From positions 294,857 through 358,856 of the forward strand of contig NZ_CP108415.1 of the NCBI RefSeq assembly GCF_035978755.1: a stretch of DNA of 64,000 bases, read 5' to 3'. The notes under the pieces were generated by a model, which did not search any database, was not told the DNA's origin, and worked only from the letters and a program-made list of their open reading frames with translations. This document shows positions 32,457 to 40,058 of this stretch, one piece after another. Source of the DNA: Streptomyces sp. NBC_01298 (GTDB lineage Bacteria; Actinomycetota; Actinomycetes; Streptomycetales; Streptomycetaceae). The stretch's first letter is position 1; the number at the start of each line of letters is the position of its first letter. The translations under genes were made by a program, and so were the position numbers.

Positions 32457-34346
32457 GTGCCCGAGACCAGCCGCCTGTACGCGCTCACCAGCACCTACAC
32501 CAACCCCTGGTGGCCGGCCGAGCCCGGCCCCTCCCTGCTCATCAACGACCCCGTCATGGCCGCGCGCTGGTACCTCGACAACGAGCAGGAGGAGAACCTC
32601 GCCGTCGCCGCCCGGATCAGCACCGACAACGGCGCCACATGGCAGGTGCTGCCGCCACGCGAACTGTGGGCGCACACCCTCCAGCACCTCGATTCCGCCG
32701 CCCAGAGCCCGGAGGAACCCGTACGGCACGCCGCGGCCGCGCTGCGCGAGCAACTCGACGCGGACGCCACCGCGTGGATCGACCGCCGCATCCGCTTCGT
32801 CGAACCCGACAACCCCGCCCCCTACCGGCCGGACACCCCGACCCTCTTCGGCTGGCAACGCGGCGGCGAGGTCTGGGCCCTGGCCCTGGGCACCGTCCCC
32901 CCGGACCCCGTCCTCGAACGCCTCACGGCCCAGTACGCCGACCCGCAGCCCGAAGGCCCCGACCAGGCACGCGCCGCAGCCCGCCAGACCCTCGACGCCC
33001 TCGCCACCGCCCAGTCACCCCAGGGCACCGACGTGCCCGAACTCCTCCAGGCCTACCAACGCCTGGAACTGCTCACCTTCCCCGCCGGACAGCTGCACGC
33101 CCTCGTGCTCCCCGCGCAGGACAACATCCTGAACCAGCTCGCCACCCGCCTGCCCGAGACAGCCGACGTCAGCGCTACCCACCCCGACCCCGAGCACCCC
33201 GTGCGCAAGGCCGCGGCGACCTATCTGCACCGGCTCGCACGGCTGGGCCCCGGCCCCCACCCGGACAACCCCTCCGTACGCGAGGCCCACGACGCGCTGA
33301 CCGCCGCCATCGCCGAATCGGCTGCCCGCACTGAGCCGACCGCCCCGGACGGCCCGCCCACGGCGCTGCCCGGCCACCCCAGGCTGCTGACCGACCTCGA
33401 GGCGGCCGCCGCCTGGCGGGCCCGCTCGCCGGCCGCGCGCCGCGATGCCGAGATGTACATGGACGACCTGGTCCGCGCGCACACCCGCCTGGTCACCGCC
33501 TCCGCAGATGCGGCGGCACAGGGGGTGGGATGGCTCAACGCCCGGCCGCGCGACCCCGCCGAAGCCGCAGCCGTCGACTCGCGCGACTACTTCGAGCAGA
33601 GACTCAAGGACCTCAACGCCCGGCACAGCGTGCTCATGCACGGCTCCGTCCTGGCCGAGGCAGAGACGGCCGCCGTGCAGGCCAAGCACCAGGCCGTCGT
33701 GGACGCCGCGCAGGCCACCCTGCCGCTCACACCCCGCACGACCGTCGCCGAGACCGAAGCCGACCACGACGCCTTCATGGCGCACGTCACCACAGCCGAA
33801 CAACGCATCGACCAGGTGCTGGCCGAGCAGCGCCAGCATGCCCGCAACGCCCTGCAGCGGCACTTCCCCCAGACCGCCATGTACGAGCTGCGCACACGCC
33901 TCATGGACCGCGCAGGCCTCGGTCCCGACTCCTACCAGCAGGCCTACCAGGCCGTCGGCGACACCGGCCGGGCCCTGGAAGAGCTCAGCAGCCGGCTGGC
34001 GAGCGGGACAGCGGAGTTCGGGCAGCCCCCGGTCACCGCTGAGCAGGTCGCCGCAGCATCCGCCCGCCATGCCGCCGCCGAGCAGCACTTCGACGACCTC
34101 TCGGTGAGCCAGCCCCGCACGCTGGAAGCGCTCAACGCACTCGACCGGATCAAGGGGCTCGCCCCGACGGGCCCGGAGGGACGAGCCGCCCGCATCGCGC
34201 AGATCACCGCCCAGTCACGCGAACGAGCCCAGCACACACCCTCCGAGGCCGAACCCGTCGGAGGCCTCTCACGCAAGGCCCAGCCGTCCGGGCACATCCA
34301 CGACGGCCAGGTCCCGCAGAGCGCTCCGCGCCCTGGAATGCGCTGA
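32457..34346 (+). CDS. large hypothetical protein (629 aa)
   Basis: Unrecognised 629-residue acidic soluble protein. GTG 32457 after GAAGGAC. N-terminal part (about 1-140) is alpha/beta with many Trp (PWWPAEPGPSLLINDPVMAA); the remainder is helical with segments that may form coiled coils (DYFEQRLKDLNARHSVLMHG; EQRIDQVLAEQRQHARNALQ). No membrane segment, P-loop or nuclease motif. Convergent with the histone-like gene, 37 nt apart. Orphan of plasmid type. Confidence 0.68.
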   Translation: MPETSRLYALTSTYTNPWWPAEPGPSLLINDPVMAARWYLDNEQEENLAVAARISTDNGATWQVLPPRELWAHTLQHLDSAAQSPEEPVRHAAAALREQLDADATAWIDRRIRFVEPDNPAPYRPDTPTLFGWQRGGEVWALALGTVPPDPVLERLTAQYADPQPEGPDQARAAARQTLDALATAQSPQGTDVPELLQAYQRLELLTFPAGQLHALVLPAQDNILNQLATRLPETADVSATHPDPEHPVRKAAATYLHRLARLGPGPHPDNPSVREAHDALTAAIAESAARTEPTAPDGPPTALPGHPRLLTDLEAAAAWRARSPAARRDAEMYMDDLVRAHTRLVTASADAAAQGVGWLNARPRDPAEAAAVDSRDYFEQRLKDLNARHSVLMHGSVLAEAETAAVQAKHQAVVDAAQATLPLTPRTTVAETEADHDAFMAHVTTAEQRIDQVLAEQRQHARNALQRHFPQTAMYELRTRLMDRAGLGPDSYQQAYQAVGDTGRALEELSSRLASGTAEFGQPPVTAEQVAAASARHAAAEQHFDDLSVSQPRTLEALNALDRIKGLAPTGPEGRAARIAQITAQSRERAQHTPSEAEPVGGLSRKAQPSGHIHDGQVPQSAPRPGMR

Positions 34347-34383
34347 AGCACCAAACCCGGCCGCCAGGATCCGGCTGCTGCGC

Positions 34384-35094
34384 TCAGGCGCCGGCCGGGA
34401 CCGCCTCGGCGTTCTCCTGCGCCGGTACCTCTGCCGCGGGAGCGGAGGCCTTCGGCCACGTGTAGAACACGGTGCCCTGCTGGTTGCTCTTCTCGAGCAC
34501 GCCCTTCGTCGCGAGCTTCTCCAGAGCGGCGCGGACGACGGGGTCTGACTTTGCGCGCTCGGGATGCGCGGCCTCCAGCTCGGTGCGGATCTCGGTCACC
34601 TTCTTCGGCTCGCCAGGCTGCAGGGAGAGCACGTCCGACAGGAGCTGCCCGAGGGTGGGCTCCGACGGCTTCACGGCCTCCTCAACTGCAGGAACCGTGG
34701 CCGCGGCATTCTTGGCGGCCGCGGTCTTCTTCGCCGGGGCCTTCTTGGCGGCCGCCGTCTTCTTGGCCGGGGCCTCGGCGGTCTTCTTGGCCGCGGTCTT
34801 CTTCGCCGGACCCGCGCCGTCGGCTTTCTTGTTCGCCCGGGGCTTCGGCACGGCAGCCTCCGCTACGCCGACGGCCACCGGAGCGGCGGCCACCAGATCG
34901 GCGCCCGTGGGTGCCGGGGCATCACCCACGGGCGGCATGGACTCCATCGCCGCGGTGAGCCACTTCTCCTCGGCATGGAGCTGGGACAGGCGGGCGGTCA
35001 GCGTCGCCTGCTCGGCCTGGTTCGATGCGAGGTCGGCGGCCAGCTGCTCCGCATACTTGCTCTGGATCGGGGTGTTGACCGGTTCACTGGCCAC
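34384..35094 (-). CDS. histone H1-like Lys/Ala-rich protein with winged-helix-like C-terminus (236 aa)
   Basis: GTG 35094 with GAGGAG upstream. The N-terminus (about 1-50) is a short coiled coil (NQAEQATLTARLSQLHAEEK). Residues about 85-135 repeat AKKTAA-type motifs (PAKKTAAAKKAPAKKTAAAK), typical of H1-like chromatin proteins. The C-terminal 75 residues (VTEIRTELEAAHPERAKSDP, VRAALEKLATKGVLEKSNQQ) look like a winged helix. It probably binds and compacts plasmid DNA or silences genes; a regulator of the repeated operators is also possible. Function inferred from composition. Confidence 0.72.
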   Translation of the reverse strand: MASEPVNTPIQSKYAEQLAADLASNQAEQATLTARLSQLHAEEKWLTAAMESMPPVGDAPAPTGADLVAAAPVAVGVAEAAVPKPRANKKADGAGPAKKTAAKKTAEAPAKKTAAAKKAPAKKTAAAKNAAATVPAVEEAVKPSEPTLGQLLSDVLSLQPGEPKKVTEIRTELEAAHPERAKSDPVVRAALEKLATKGVLEKSNQQGTVFYTWPKASAPAAEVPAQENAEAVPAGA

Positions 35095-35283
35095 GGCAGT
35101 CCTCGCTCCTCAAGGGGATGTGCGTTGGTGCCGGATGCTACTCGTTGCAGGCCACAGCCGGTTGGCGTATCACTCATACCGTCCTCTGCCCAATCCCCCG
35201 ACGGTCGCGTACTTCCGGCGGGGGACTGCGCACACCACACGCAGCGGGTTGCCGCGCGTCGGGCCGACGGAGTGGGCGGGTAC

Positions 35284-37011
35284 TCAGCGGGGGAGCAGTG
35301 CCACGGCTTCCTCGGCGAGCCCCGCGACCGCCCTCTGGTACCGCTCCTGTGATCCGCTGGTCGGGTAGTTGCTCATCAGCGGCAGGGCGGTGGAAGCAAC
35401 GGCGTGGCCCAGGGTGTCGCAGGCGGCGCGGATTTCCGGGCTGGGCTGCGCGGCCCTGTCCGTCGTGGGCACCAGCACATACCGGTGCCGGCCGCGGAGT
35501 GGGGGAAGGCCGTCCAGACACCATCCGGCGGATTGCGCGACCCTCGCTTCGGCAGCGGCGGTCTGCTCCTCAGCGGATAGTTCGCGGGTGACGTCCGCGC
35601 CGGCCTCCGTGTCCCACCCCCTGGGGCTGCTCTCCACCCGCTGCAGGTGAGCGGCCCATCCGGCTAGTGCGTCTGCCCACCTCGCACCCCAGCGGTCGGC
35701 GGCGAACGGTTCCACCTCGTCCAGGAACTGCTTTTGGATCCGGGCTTCGAGATCGTCGAGGTGCTGGTCGCTGGGGGAGTAGGTGTCTCCAGCGCCAAAG
35801 GGGTTGTCGTCCTCGTCGAGGTCGGAGGGCTCCTCGTCCTTGCCGGACAGAGATCCCGGTGACCAGCGCTGGTAAGTGTCTGACAGCCACGTCCAGATCT
35901 CGCCGCGTTCGGTCAGCTGGCGCTCGGTGACCGTGGAGCCGGGCGCCTTCGTGGGCGCGTTTCGCCAGGGCACGAGAACGAGGTCCGCGCCGGATGCTGC
36001 GGCCGCCGGAAGTCCGGTGGGGGAGGCGTCGATGACGACATGGCTGAACCGGGCGTCGAGGTCAGGGTGGCGCAGCAGGAGCGCGAGCTGGCGTGCTTGT
36101 TCCTCGCCGTCTCGGTCTACCGACACGCTCGCGAAGGTGTGGGAAGAACCAGGGGGCTGGTGGAGATGGGCGGCTGGGTCCTCGATCATCACCCCAAGTG
36201 GGGACGGGGCATCGGGACCGTGGCTCTGGTGATCGCCATCCCACGACCGTTGCCCCGTCCTGGCGACGGCGGTCCGTAGGAGGAGGACACGGTGCCCCTG
36301 CTGCGAGAGCGCCTCGGCCAGACCGGCCGCGAGGGAGGTACAGCCGTGGCCGCCACTGGCGTTGCAGACCGAGATGATCCGCGGGCGGGCGGCAGCGTGC
36401 AGCTGTTCGGGGTGCGGCCCGTCCAGGATGCCGGGCGCCGGCAGGTGTTCGCTGAAGTCCAGCAGGCCGGATTCGGCGAACAGGCGGATGCGGCGCAGGA
36501 CGGTACTGGCTGCCCCCTGGCCGTCAGGCCGGTTCATCCAGGCTGGATACGCCGGCGCTGACGGTGCCGGTACAGCTGCCTTCGCGGCGGCAAGGGCCTC
36601 GCGATGGTCCGCCGGGAAGAGGAGCGCGCCCCCGCCTACTGTCAGCTCGAGCACGGTGCTTCGTCCGCCCTGAGGCTCGGGATACTGCCCGCCGGCCGGG
36701 TTGGTGGGCAGGTGGCTGAGCAGGCGGCGCAGTACTCGCTCGCGGTGGGGCTCGGCGATTGAGAGGAGGAGTGAGTCCTCTCGGGGGCCCACCCACGACA
36801 GCGCGAAGGGACCGCCGAGGGCGCCGGGGTGATGGGCGCCGAACTCTGCGACGAGGGCGGACAGCGTGCGGGCTTCAAGAGCGCGCTGGGCATCACTGGC
36901 GGCTTGAGGAACGAGGCCGCGGTGGCTGCGCACCTGGTGGAAGGCGGTCTGGTGCGGCTCGCCGGTGTACGCGCTTCGCAGGCGGGCGCGGCGGCTGGTG
37001 TTGGTGGACAT
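35284..37011 (-). CDS. ParA/MinD-fold ATPase-like protein with degenerate P-loop (575 aa)
   Basis: ATG 37011 with AGGAG 6 nt upstream. Residues about 211-226 (RIISVCNASGGHGCTSLA) align with the deviant Walker A KGGxGKT of ParA/MinD but lack both lysines. RVLLLRTA and FSHVVIDASPTGLPAAAASG (about 330-350) fit switch regions. The first 200 residues and an acidic insertion (DEEPSDLDEDDNPFGAGDTY) are extra. Likely a plasmid partition or chromosome-organising protein that may not hydrolyse ATP normally. No ParB-type gene was recognised beside it. Upstream region 37012-37410 is rich in inverted repeats. Confidence 0.65.
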   Translation of the reverse strand: MSTNTSRRARLRSAYTGEPHQTAFHQVRSHRGLVPQAASDAQRALEARTLSALVAEFGAHHPGALGGPFALSWVGPREDSLLLSIAEPHRERVLRRLLSHLPTNPAGGQYPEPQGGRSTVLELTVGGGALLFPADHREALAAAKAAVPAPSAPAYPAWMNRPDGQGAASTVLRRIRLFAESGLLDFSEHLPAPGILDGPHPEQLHAAARPRIISVCNASGGHGCTSLAAGLAEALSQQGHRVLLLRTAVARTGQRSWDGDHQSHGPDAPSPLGVMIEDPAAHLHQPPGSSHTFASVSVDRDGEEQARQLALLLRHPDLDARFSHVVIDASPTGLPAAAASGADLVLVPWRNAPTKAPGSTVTERQLTERGEIWTWLSDTYQRWSPGSLSGKDEEPSDLDEDDNPFGAGDTYSPSDQHLDDLEARIQKQFLDEVEPFAADRWGARWADALAGWAAHLQRVESSPRGWDTEAGADVTRELSAEEQTAAAEARVAQSAGWCLDGLPPLRGRHRYVLVPTTDRAAQPSPEIRAACDTLGHAVASTALPLMSNYPTSGSQERYQRAVAGLAEEAVALLPR

Positions 37012-37410
37012 GGCGAACTCCTGGCCAGCCTGCGTCCCGGCACCGCAGGCTCAAGGAGACGTCCTGTGGGTGTGAGGTGAGGCCCGAGCCCGTGGCACGG
37101 TTCGCCGCCCGAAGAAGCGCCAGGTAGCCGGGGTTGGGCGTTGGCGCAAGCGGTCGGGCCGCTCAGCAGCGGCCTGAACCGGCACGGTAGCAGCTTGGCA
37201 TCCGTCACCGTGCCAGGACGTGCCCGCGGGCAGCCGCCCGGCGTGGATTCCGTGGAGCGCTACGTCCCCAGGTGTCGGCTCCGCCGGACCTCCCGTCGTA
37301 CGGGACGACAGTTCACGACCTGCCCCACAGCCTCTTGTTCTGCGGAGACTGCGGGCAACGACGGCTGGCCATGGAGGGGAACGGGTGGGCACGGCAGGCG
37401 GGATGGGCGC
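37012..37410. promoter_or_regulatory. divergent region with three inverted repeats, possible centromere/operator
   Basis: Between the ParA-like and CoiA-like genes: AGCCTGC/GCAGGCT (37027-37033 and 37045-37051), hairpin GGCCGCT-CAGC-AGCGGCC (37157-37174), GGCACGGT/ACCGTGCC (37181-37188 and 37207-37214), plus the paired sites at 37291. This density, next to a partition-type ATPase gene, suggests a parS-like or autoregulatory region. Confidence 0.45.
37291..37347. promoter_or_regulatory. paired palindromes, 42 bp apart (pair B)
   Basis: Exact TCCCG-TCGTA-CGGGA (37291-37305) and a degenerate partner TCTTG-TTCTG-CGGAG (37333-37347), start-to-start 42 bp. The second site keeps only T, C, G and CGG of the consensus and would not be noticed without the spacing. 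Confidence 0.5.
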
Positions 37411-38688
37411 ATGAGTACGCAGGGGCAGAGCGGTCACGCTGACTTCCCTCGGGCATTTCAGCAGGAGAAGCGGCAGGTGTGGGCGCGTGACGGGGATACC
37501 AAGGCGCTGGTGTACCTGCCCGACGGCCAAGCCGACGGCGAGATCCGCCCGGGAGTGACCTGGCGCGCCTACATCCGGGGCGGCATGCTGCTGTGCCCGA
37601 TGCCCGGCTGCGGGCCGTTCGCCCGCGTCGTCGCGAGCCCGTCGAGGCGGCACCACTTCGCCCACCGGGCTGGTGCTGACCACGCCAGCGGCACCGGCCC
37701 GGAGACCCTGTGGCACCTGAGCGCGAAGGAACTGCTGGCCCGGTGGGCCGCCGCAGAGCCGAGCCTGCACGGTTGGCGGCTGCATATCGACGACACCCCT
37801 ATCTCCATGCCCGAGGGCTGGCGGCGCCCCGACGTGCTGGCGGTCTCTCCGGACGGCTCCGCCCGAGTGGCGCTGGAGGTCCAGTACTCGACACTGACCG
37901 GGGAAGAGTGGCGCGCACGGCACGGCTTCTACGCCCGGGCCGGTGTGGTCGACATCTGGGTCTTCGCCCATCACGGGCCCCAGTGGCGCAGCCGGGCAGC
38001 CTCCGGCCCAGCCCGCCGGGAGGAGCTCGCCCACCGCGATCCCGGCTGGACGGCTGCCGTCGGCCTCAGCGGCCTGCACCAGGCGATGCTCCAGGACGAG
38101 GTGGTCCCGCTGTGGCTCGACCCCACGGCCCGCACCATAGGTACCGCCACCGCGCTCTTCGCCCCCGCCGCACCGCCCCGAAGCCGGACCAGCCGGCTCG
38201 TCCGCAACCCTGCCCTCTACGCCCTGCCCCCGGAACACAACTTCCGCGCCTGCTACATCGCGGCTGATCCACTGGAGGAGTGCCGTATCGACCTGTCTGC
38301 CGGCGAGCTCCTCACCTCGGCACGCGCACGGCACCGCCAGGAGCGCATCCGGCTTCTCGCCGATCAGGAAGCCGCCCAAGAACGCCTGGACGCGCTGCAG
38401 GAGCGGCAGAGCCAGGACACCGAACGCCGCCGCCAGCAGGAGCAGCAGCGGAGACGGGAGAGAGCCGCGCAGTATGCCGCCGAGCTGGAGGAGGAGATAC
38501 GGCAGGCGGACCTGCGCGCCCGCGAGGACCAGCGCCTCCGTGAAGAGGAGCTGGCCGCAGTCCAGGCCCGGCTGCAGACGCCGCTGACGGAGGACTATCC
38601 GTTGCAGCTCACCCCCGCCCCCACCCCCGCCCCAGCACCGGACCGGCCCAGGGGCTGGTGGCTTCCGAGGCGGCGGCGCCGGAAATGA
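37411..38688 (+). CDS. CoiA-like competence/nuclease protein (425 aa)
   Basis: Resembles CoiA, a competence-associated PD-(D/E)XK nuclease-like family: Cys/His region LLCPMPGCGPFARVVASPSR followed by RRHHFAHRAGADHA, WHLSAKELLARW, then the core RRPDVLAVSPDGSARVALEV and EVQYSTLTGEEW (D, E, Q residues of the nuclease motif). A coiled coil of about 100 residues (QERLDALQERQSQDTERRRQ) precedes a basic tail. ATG 37411. On plasmids it may process incoming single-stranded DNA; catalytic activity is inferred. It shares the repeat-rich divergent region with the ParA-like gene. Confidence 0.75.
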   Translation: MSTQGQSGHADFPRAFQQEKRQVWARDGDTKALVYLPDGQADGEIRPGVTWRAYIRGGMLLCPMPGCGPFARVVASPSRRHHFAHRAGADHASGTGPETLWHLSAKELLARWAAAEPSLHGWRLHIDDTPISMPEGWRRPDVLAVSPDGSARVALEVQYSTLTGEEWRARHGFYARAGVVDIWVFAHHGPQWRSRAASGPARREELAHRDPGWTAAVGLSGLHQAMLQDEVVPLWLDPTARTIGTATALFAPAAPPRSRTSRLVRNPALYALPPEHNFRACYIAADPLEECRIDLSAGELLTSARARHRQERIRLLADQEAAQERLDALQERQSQDTERRRQQEQQRRRERAAQYAAELEEEIRQADLRAREDQRLREEELAAVQARLQTPLTEDYPLQLTPAPTPAPAPDRPRGWWLPRRRRRK

Positions 38689-38819
38689 CCAGGCGCACAC
38701 ATCGTGGCGGGACCACCATGGGCAGTCCCGCGCGACCCCGCTGGTTCGCTCATCAACAGATGGCGCCGGAACGGCATAGGCTCGCTGTGGGGATCATGGT
38801 TCGACGGGGGAGGGCAGAG

Positions 38820-39113
38820 GTGCCGAGCACGGGAGCGCACTGGGACGAGGACGCGGCCTGCCGGAACACAAACACCGACGAGATGTTCGTGGAGAGCACG
38901 CAGCAGAAGCGCGCGAAGAGCGTCTGCACCGGATGCACGGTCCGCACAGAATGCCTGGCCGAAGCCCTCGACAACCGCATCGAGTTCGGCATCTGGGGCG
39001 GTATGACGGAACGCGAACGCCGGGCACTGCTGCGCCGCAGGCCCGACGTCACTTCCTGGCGCAAGGTCCTTGAAGGCGCCCGCGATGAGCAGGGGCATCC
39101 ACAGGCGAGCTGA
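38820..39113 (+). CDS. WhiB-like (Wbl) iron-sulfur regulator (97 aa)
   Basis: Four cluster cysteines C14, C36, C39 and C45 (CxxC pair in CTGCTVRTEC) and the turn GIWGGMTERERR (57-68) identify a Wbl protein. It binds a 4Fe-4S cluster and usually regulates promoters with sigma factor HrdB. GTG 38820 is preceded by GGGGGAGG with ideal spacing; the longer frame overlaps the CoiA-like 3' end. Wbl proteins control development and stress in actinobacteria and occur on their plasmids and phages. Targets unknown. Confidence 0.88.
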   Translation: MPSTGAHWDEDAACRNTNTDEMFVESTQQKRAKSVCTGCTVRTECLAEALDNRIEFGIWGGMTERERRALLRRRPDVTSWRKVLEGARDEQGHPQAS

Positions 39114-39200
39114 GGGGCTCACAAGGCCCGTGGGGTGGAGCCTCAGCCACGGTCGGCCCCTCCACGTAAGTGCTGGTCAGAGCGTTGCGGCTCTCCGGGA

Positions 39201-39276
39201 AGGGGCTGAAGGGGCCGAGGGCATGCAATCCTCACCGGTCGTGGTGTCAGCGGGGGCAGTGGCTGAAGGGGCCGGG
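39201..39276. repeat. iteron-like direct repeats
   Basis: AGGGGCTGAAGGGGCCGAGG (39201-39220) and GTGGCTGAAGGGGCCGGG (39259-39276), the same GGCTGAAGGGG core as the inverted arms at 39866 and 39941. They lie between the convergent Wbl gene and the gene ending at 39294. Confidence 0.45.
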
Positions 39277-39293
39277 TTCCGCCAAAAGTGCGG

Positions 39294-39719
39294 TCAGAAC
39301 AGCATGCCGTCGGAAGGACCGGACTCCGCGCTGCTGGAATCGGGCTTGCCCACGCGACGGCCCCGGGCGCGGTCGGTGAGTTTGCCCTTGGCCCCGGGCT
39401 GCAGTGTTCGGGGGTCCACGGCCTCGTGCGGGGTCGCGTCCTGATACTGGCCACCGGGTTCGCTTCGGTCGTTGTCCTTGACGTAGAAGACGCGCCGGCG
39501 GTAGCGCCGTGACGGCTCCGTGGGCTCCGCGGTCTCCTCGAGCTCGGCGTACCCCACGATGCGGCCTGCCCTCATCGCTCCACGCGGCTTCCCCGTCCGG
39601 TTCCGTGTCTTCTCGAACATCCAGCGGACGTAGTCGTACTTGGCGTCGACGGTCGCCCAGCCCTCGACCCAGACGATCTTCACCTCCTGGGAGAGGCTCG
39701 TCGCCCCTGCGTCGGACAT
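39294..39719 (-). CDS. hypothetical basic protein (141 aa)
   Basis: ATG 39719 has GGGAG 8 nt upstream, preferred to codons further up that would run into the repeat region. N-terminal half alpha/beta (VKIVWVEGWATVDAKYDYVR WMFEKTRNR), C-terminal half basic and probably disordered. It is downstream of the candidate origin and the primase/helicase genes, on the same strand, so it may be a small replication or copy-control accessory protein. No family recognised. Confidence 0.6.
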   Translation of the reverse strand: MSDAGATSLSQEVKIVWVEGWATVDAKYDYVRWMFEKTRNRTGKPRGAMRAGRIVGYAELEETAEPTEPSRRYRRRVFYVKDNDRSEPGGQYQDATPHEAVDPRTLQPGAKGKLTDRARGRRVGKPDSSSAESGPSDGMLF

Positions 39720-39763
39720 CGGTGTCACTCCCGGATACGTCAGTTCGTGGCGGGGGGCCGGCA

Positions 39764-40058
39764 CAGGGGCCGTGAAAGGGGCTGACTCGCGCCCTGCGCC
39801 CCTGCCACCCTCTTGTGAGGAAAACAGCAGGTCAGAGAGGTTCTCAGGCGTCATTGGAAAGCTCGCAGGGGCTGAAAGGGGCTGACTTCTTAGATTGTTG
39901 AGCTGCAAAGGTGGGACTAGTGATTGGAGGAGATTCCCCAAAGTCGGCCCCTTTCAGCCCCTGTGGGAGGGTCGGGAAGGGCTCTGACCTGCGGTTTCCT
40001 GAGGGCGGGACGGGGTGTGCGGACAGCCCCTGCATCGGCCCCTGGATGAGCCCCTGCC
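39764..40058. other. candidate replication origin: inverted iteron arms around an AT-richer core
   Basis: Arms 39866-39888 and 39941-39963 (23 nt, 22 matching; core CAGGGGCTGAAAGGGG) face each other across a 52-bp segment with far lower GC than the window. A third copy lies at 39764-39786 and shorter CAGCCCCTG/GGCCCCTG units at 40024-40056. There is no gene from 39720 to 40058. Position directly downstream of the helicase-primase genes supports an origin; the segment could also be an AT-rich regulatory site. Confidence 0.55.
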
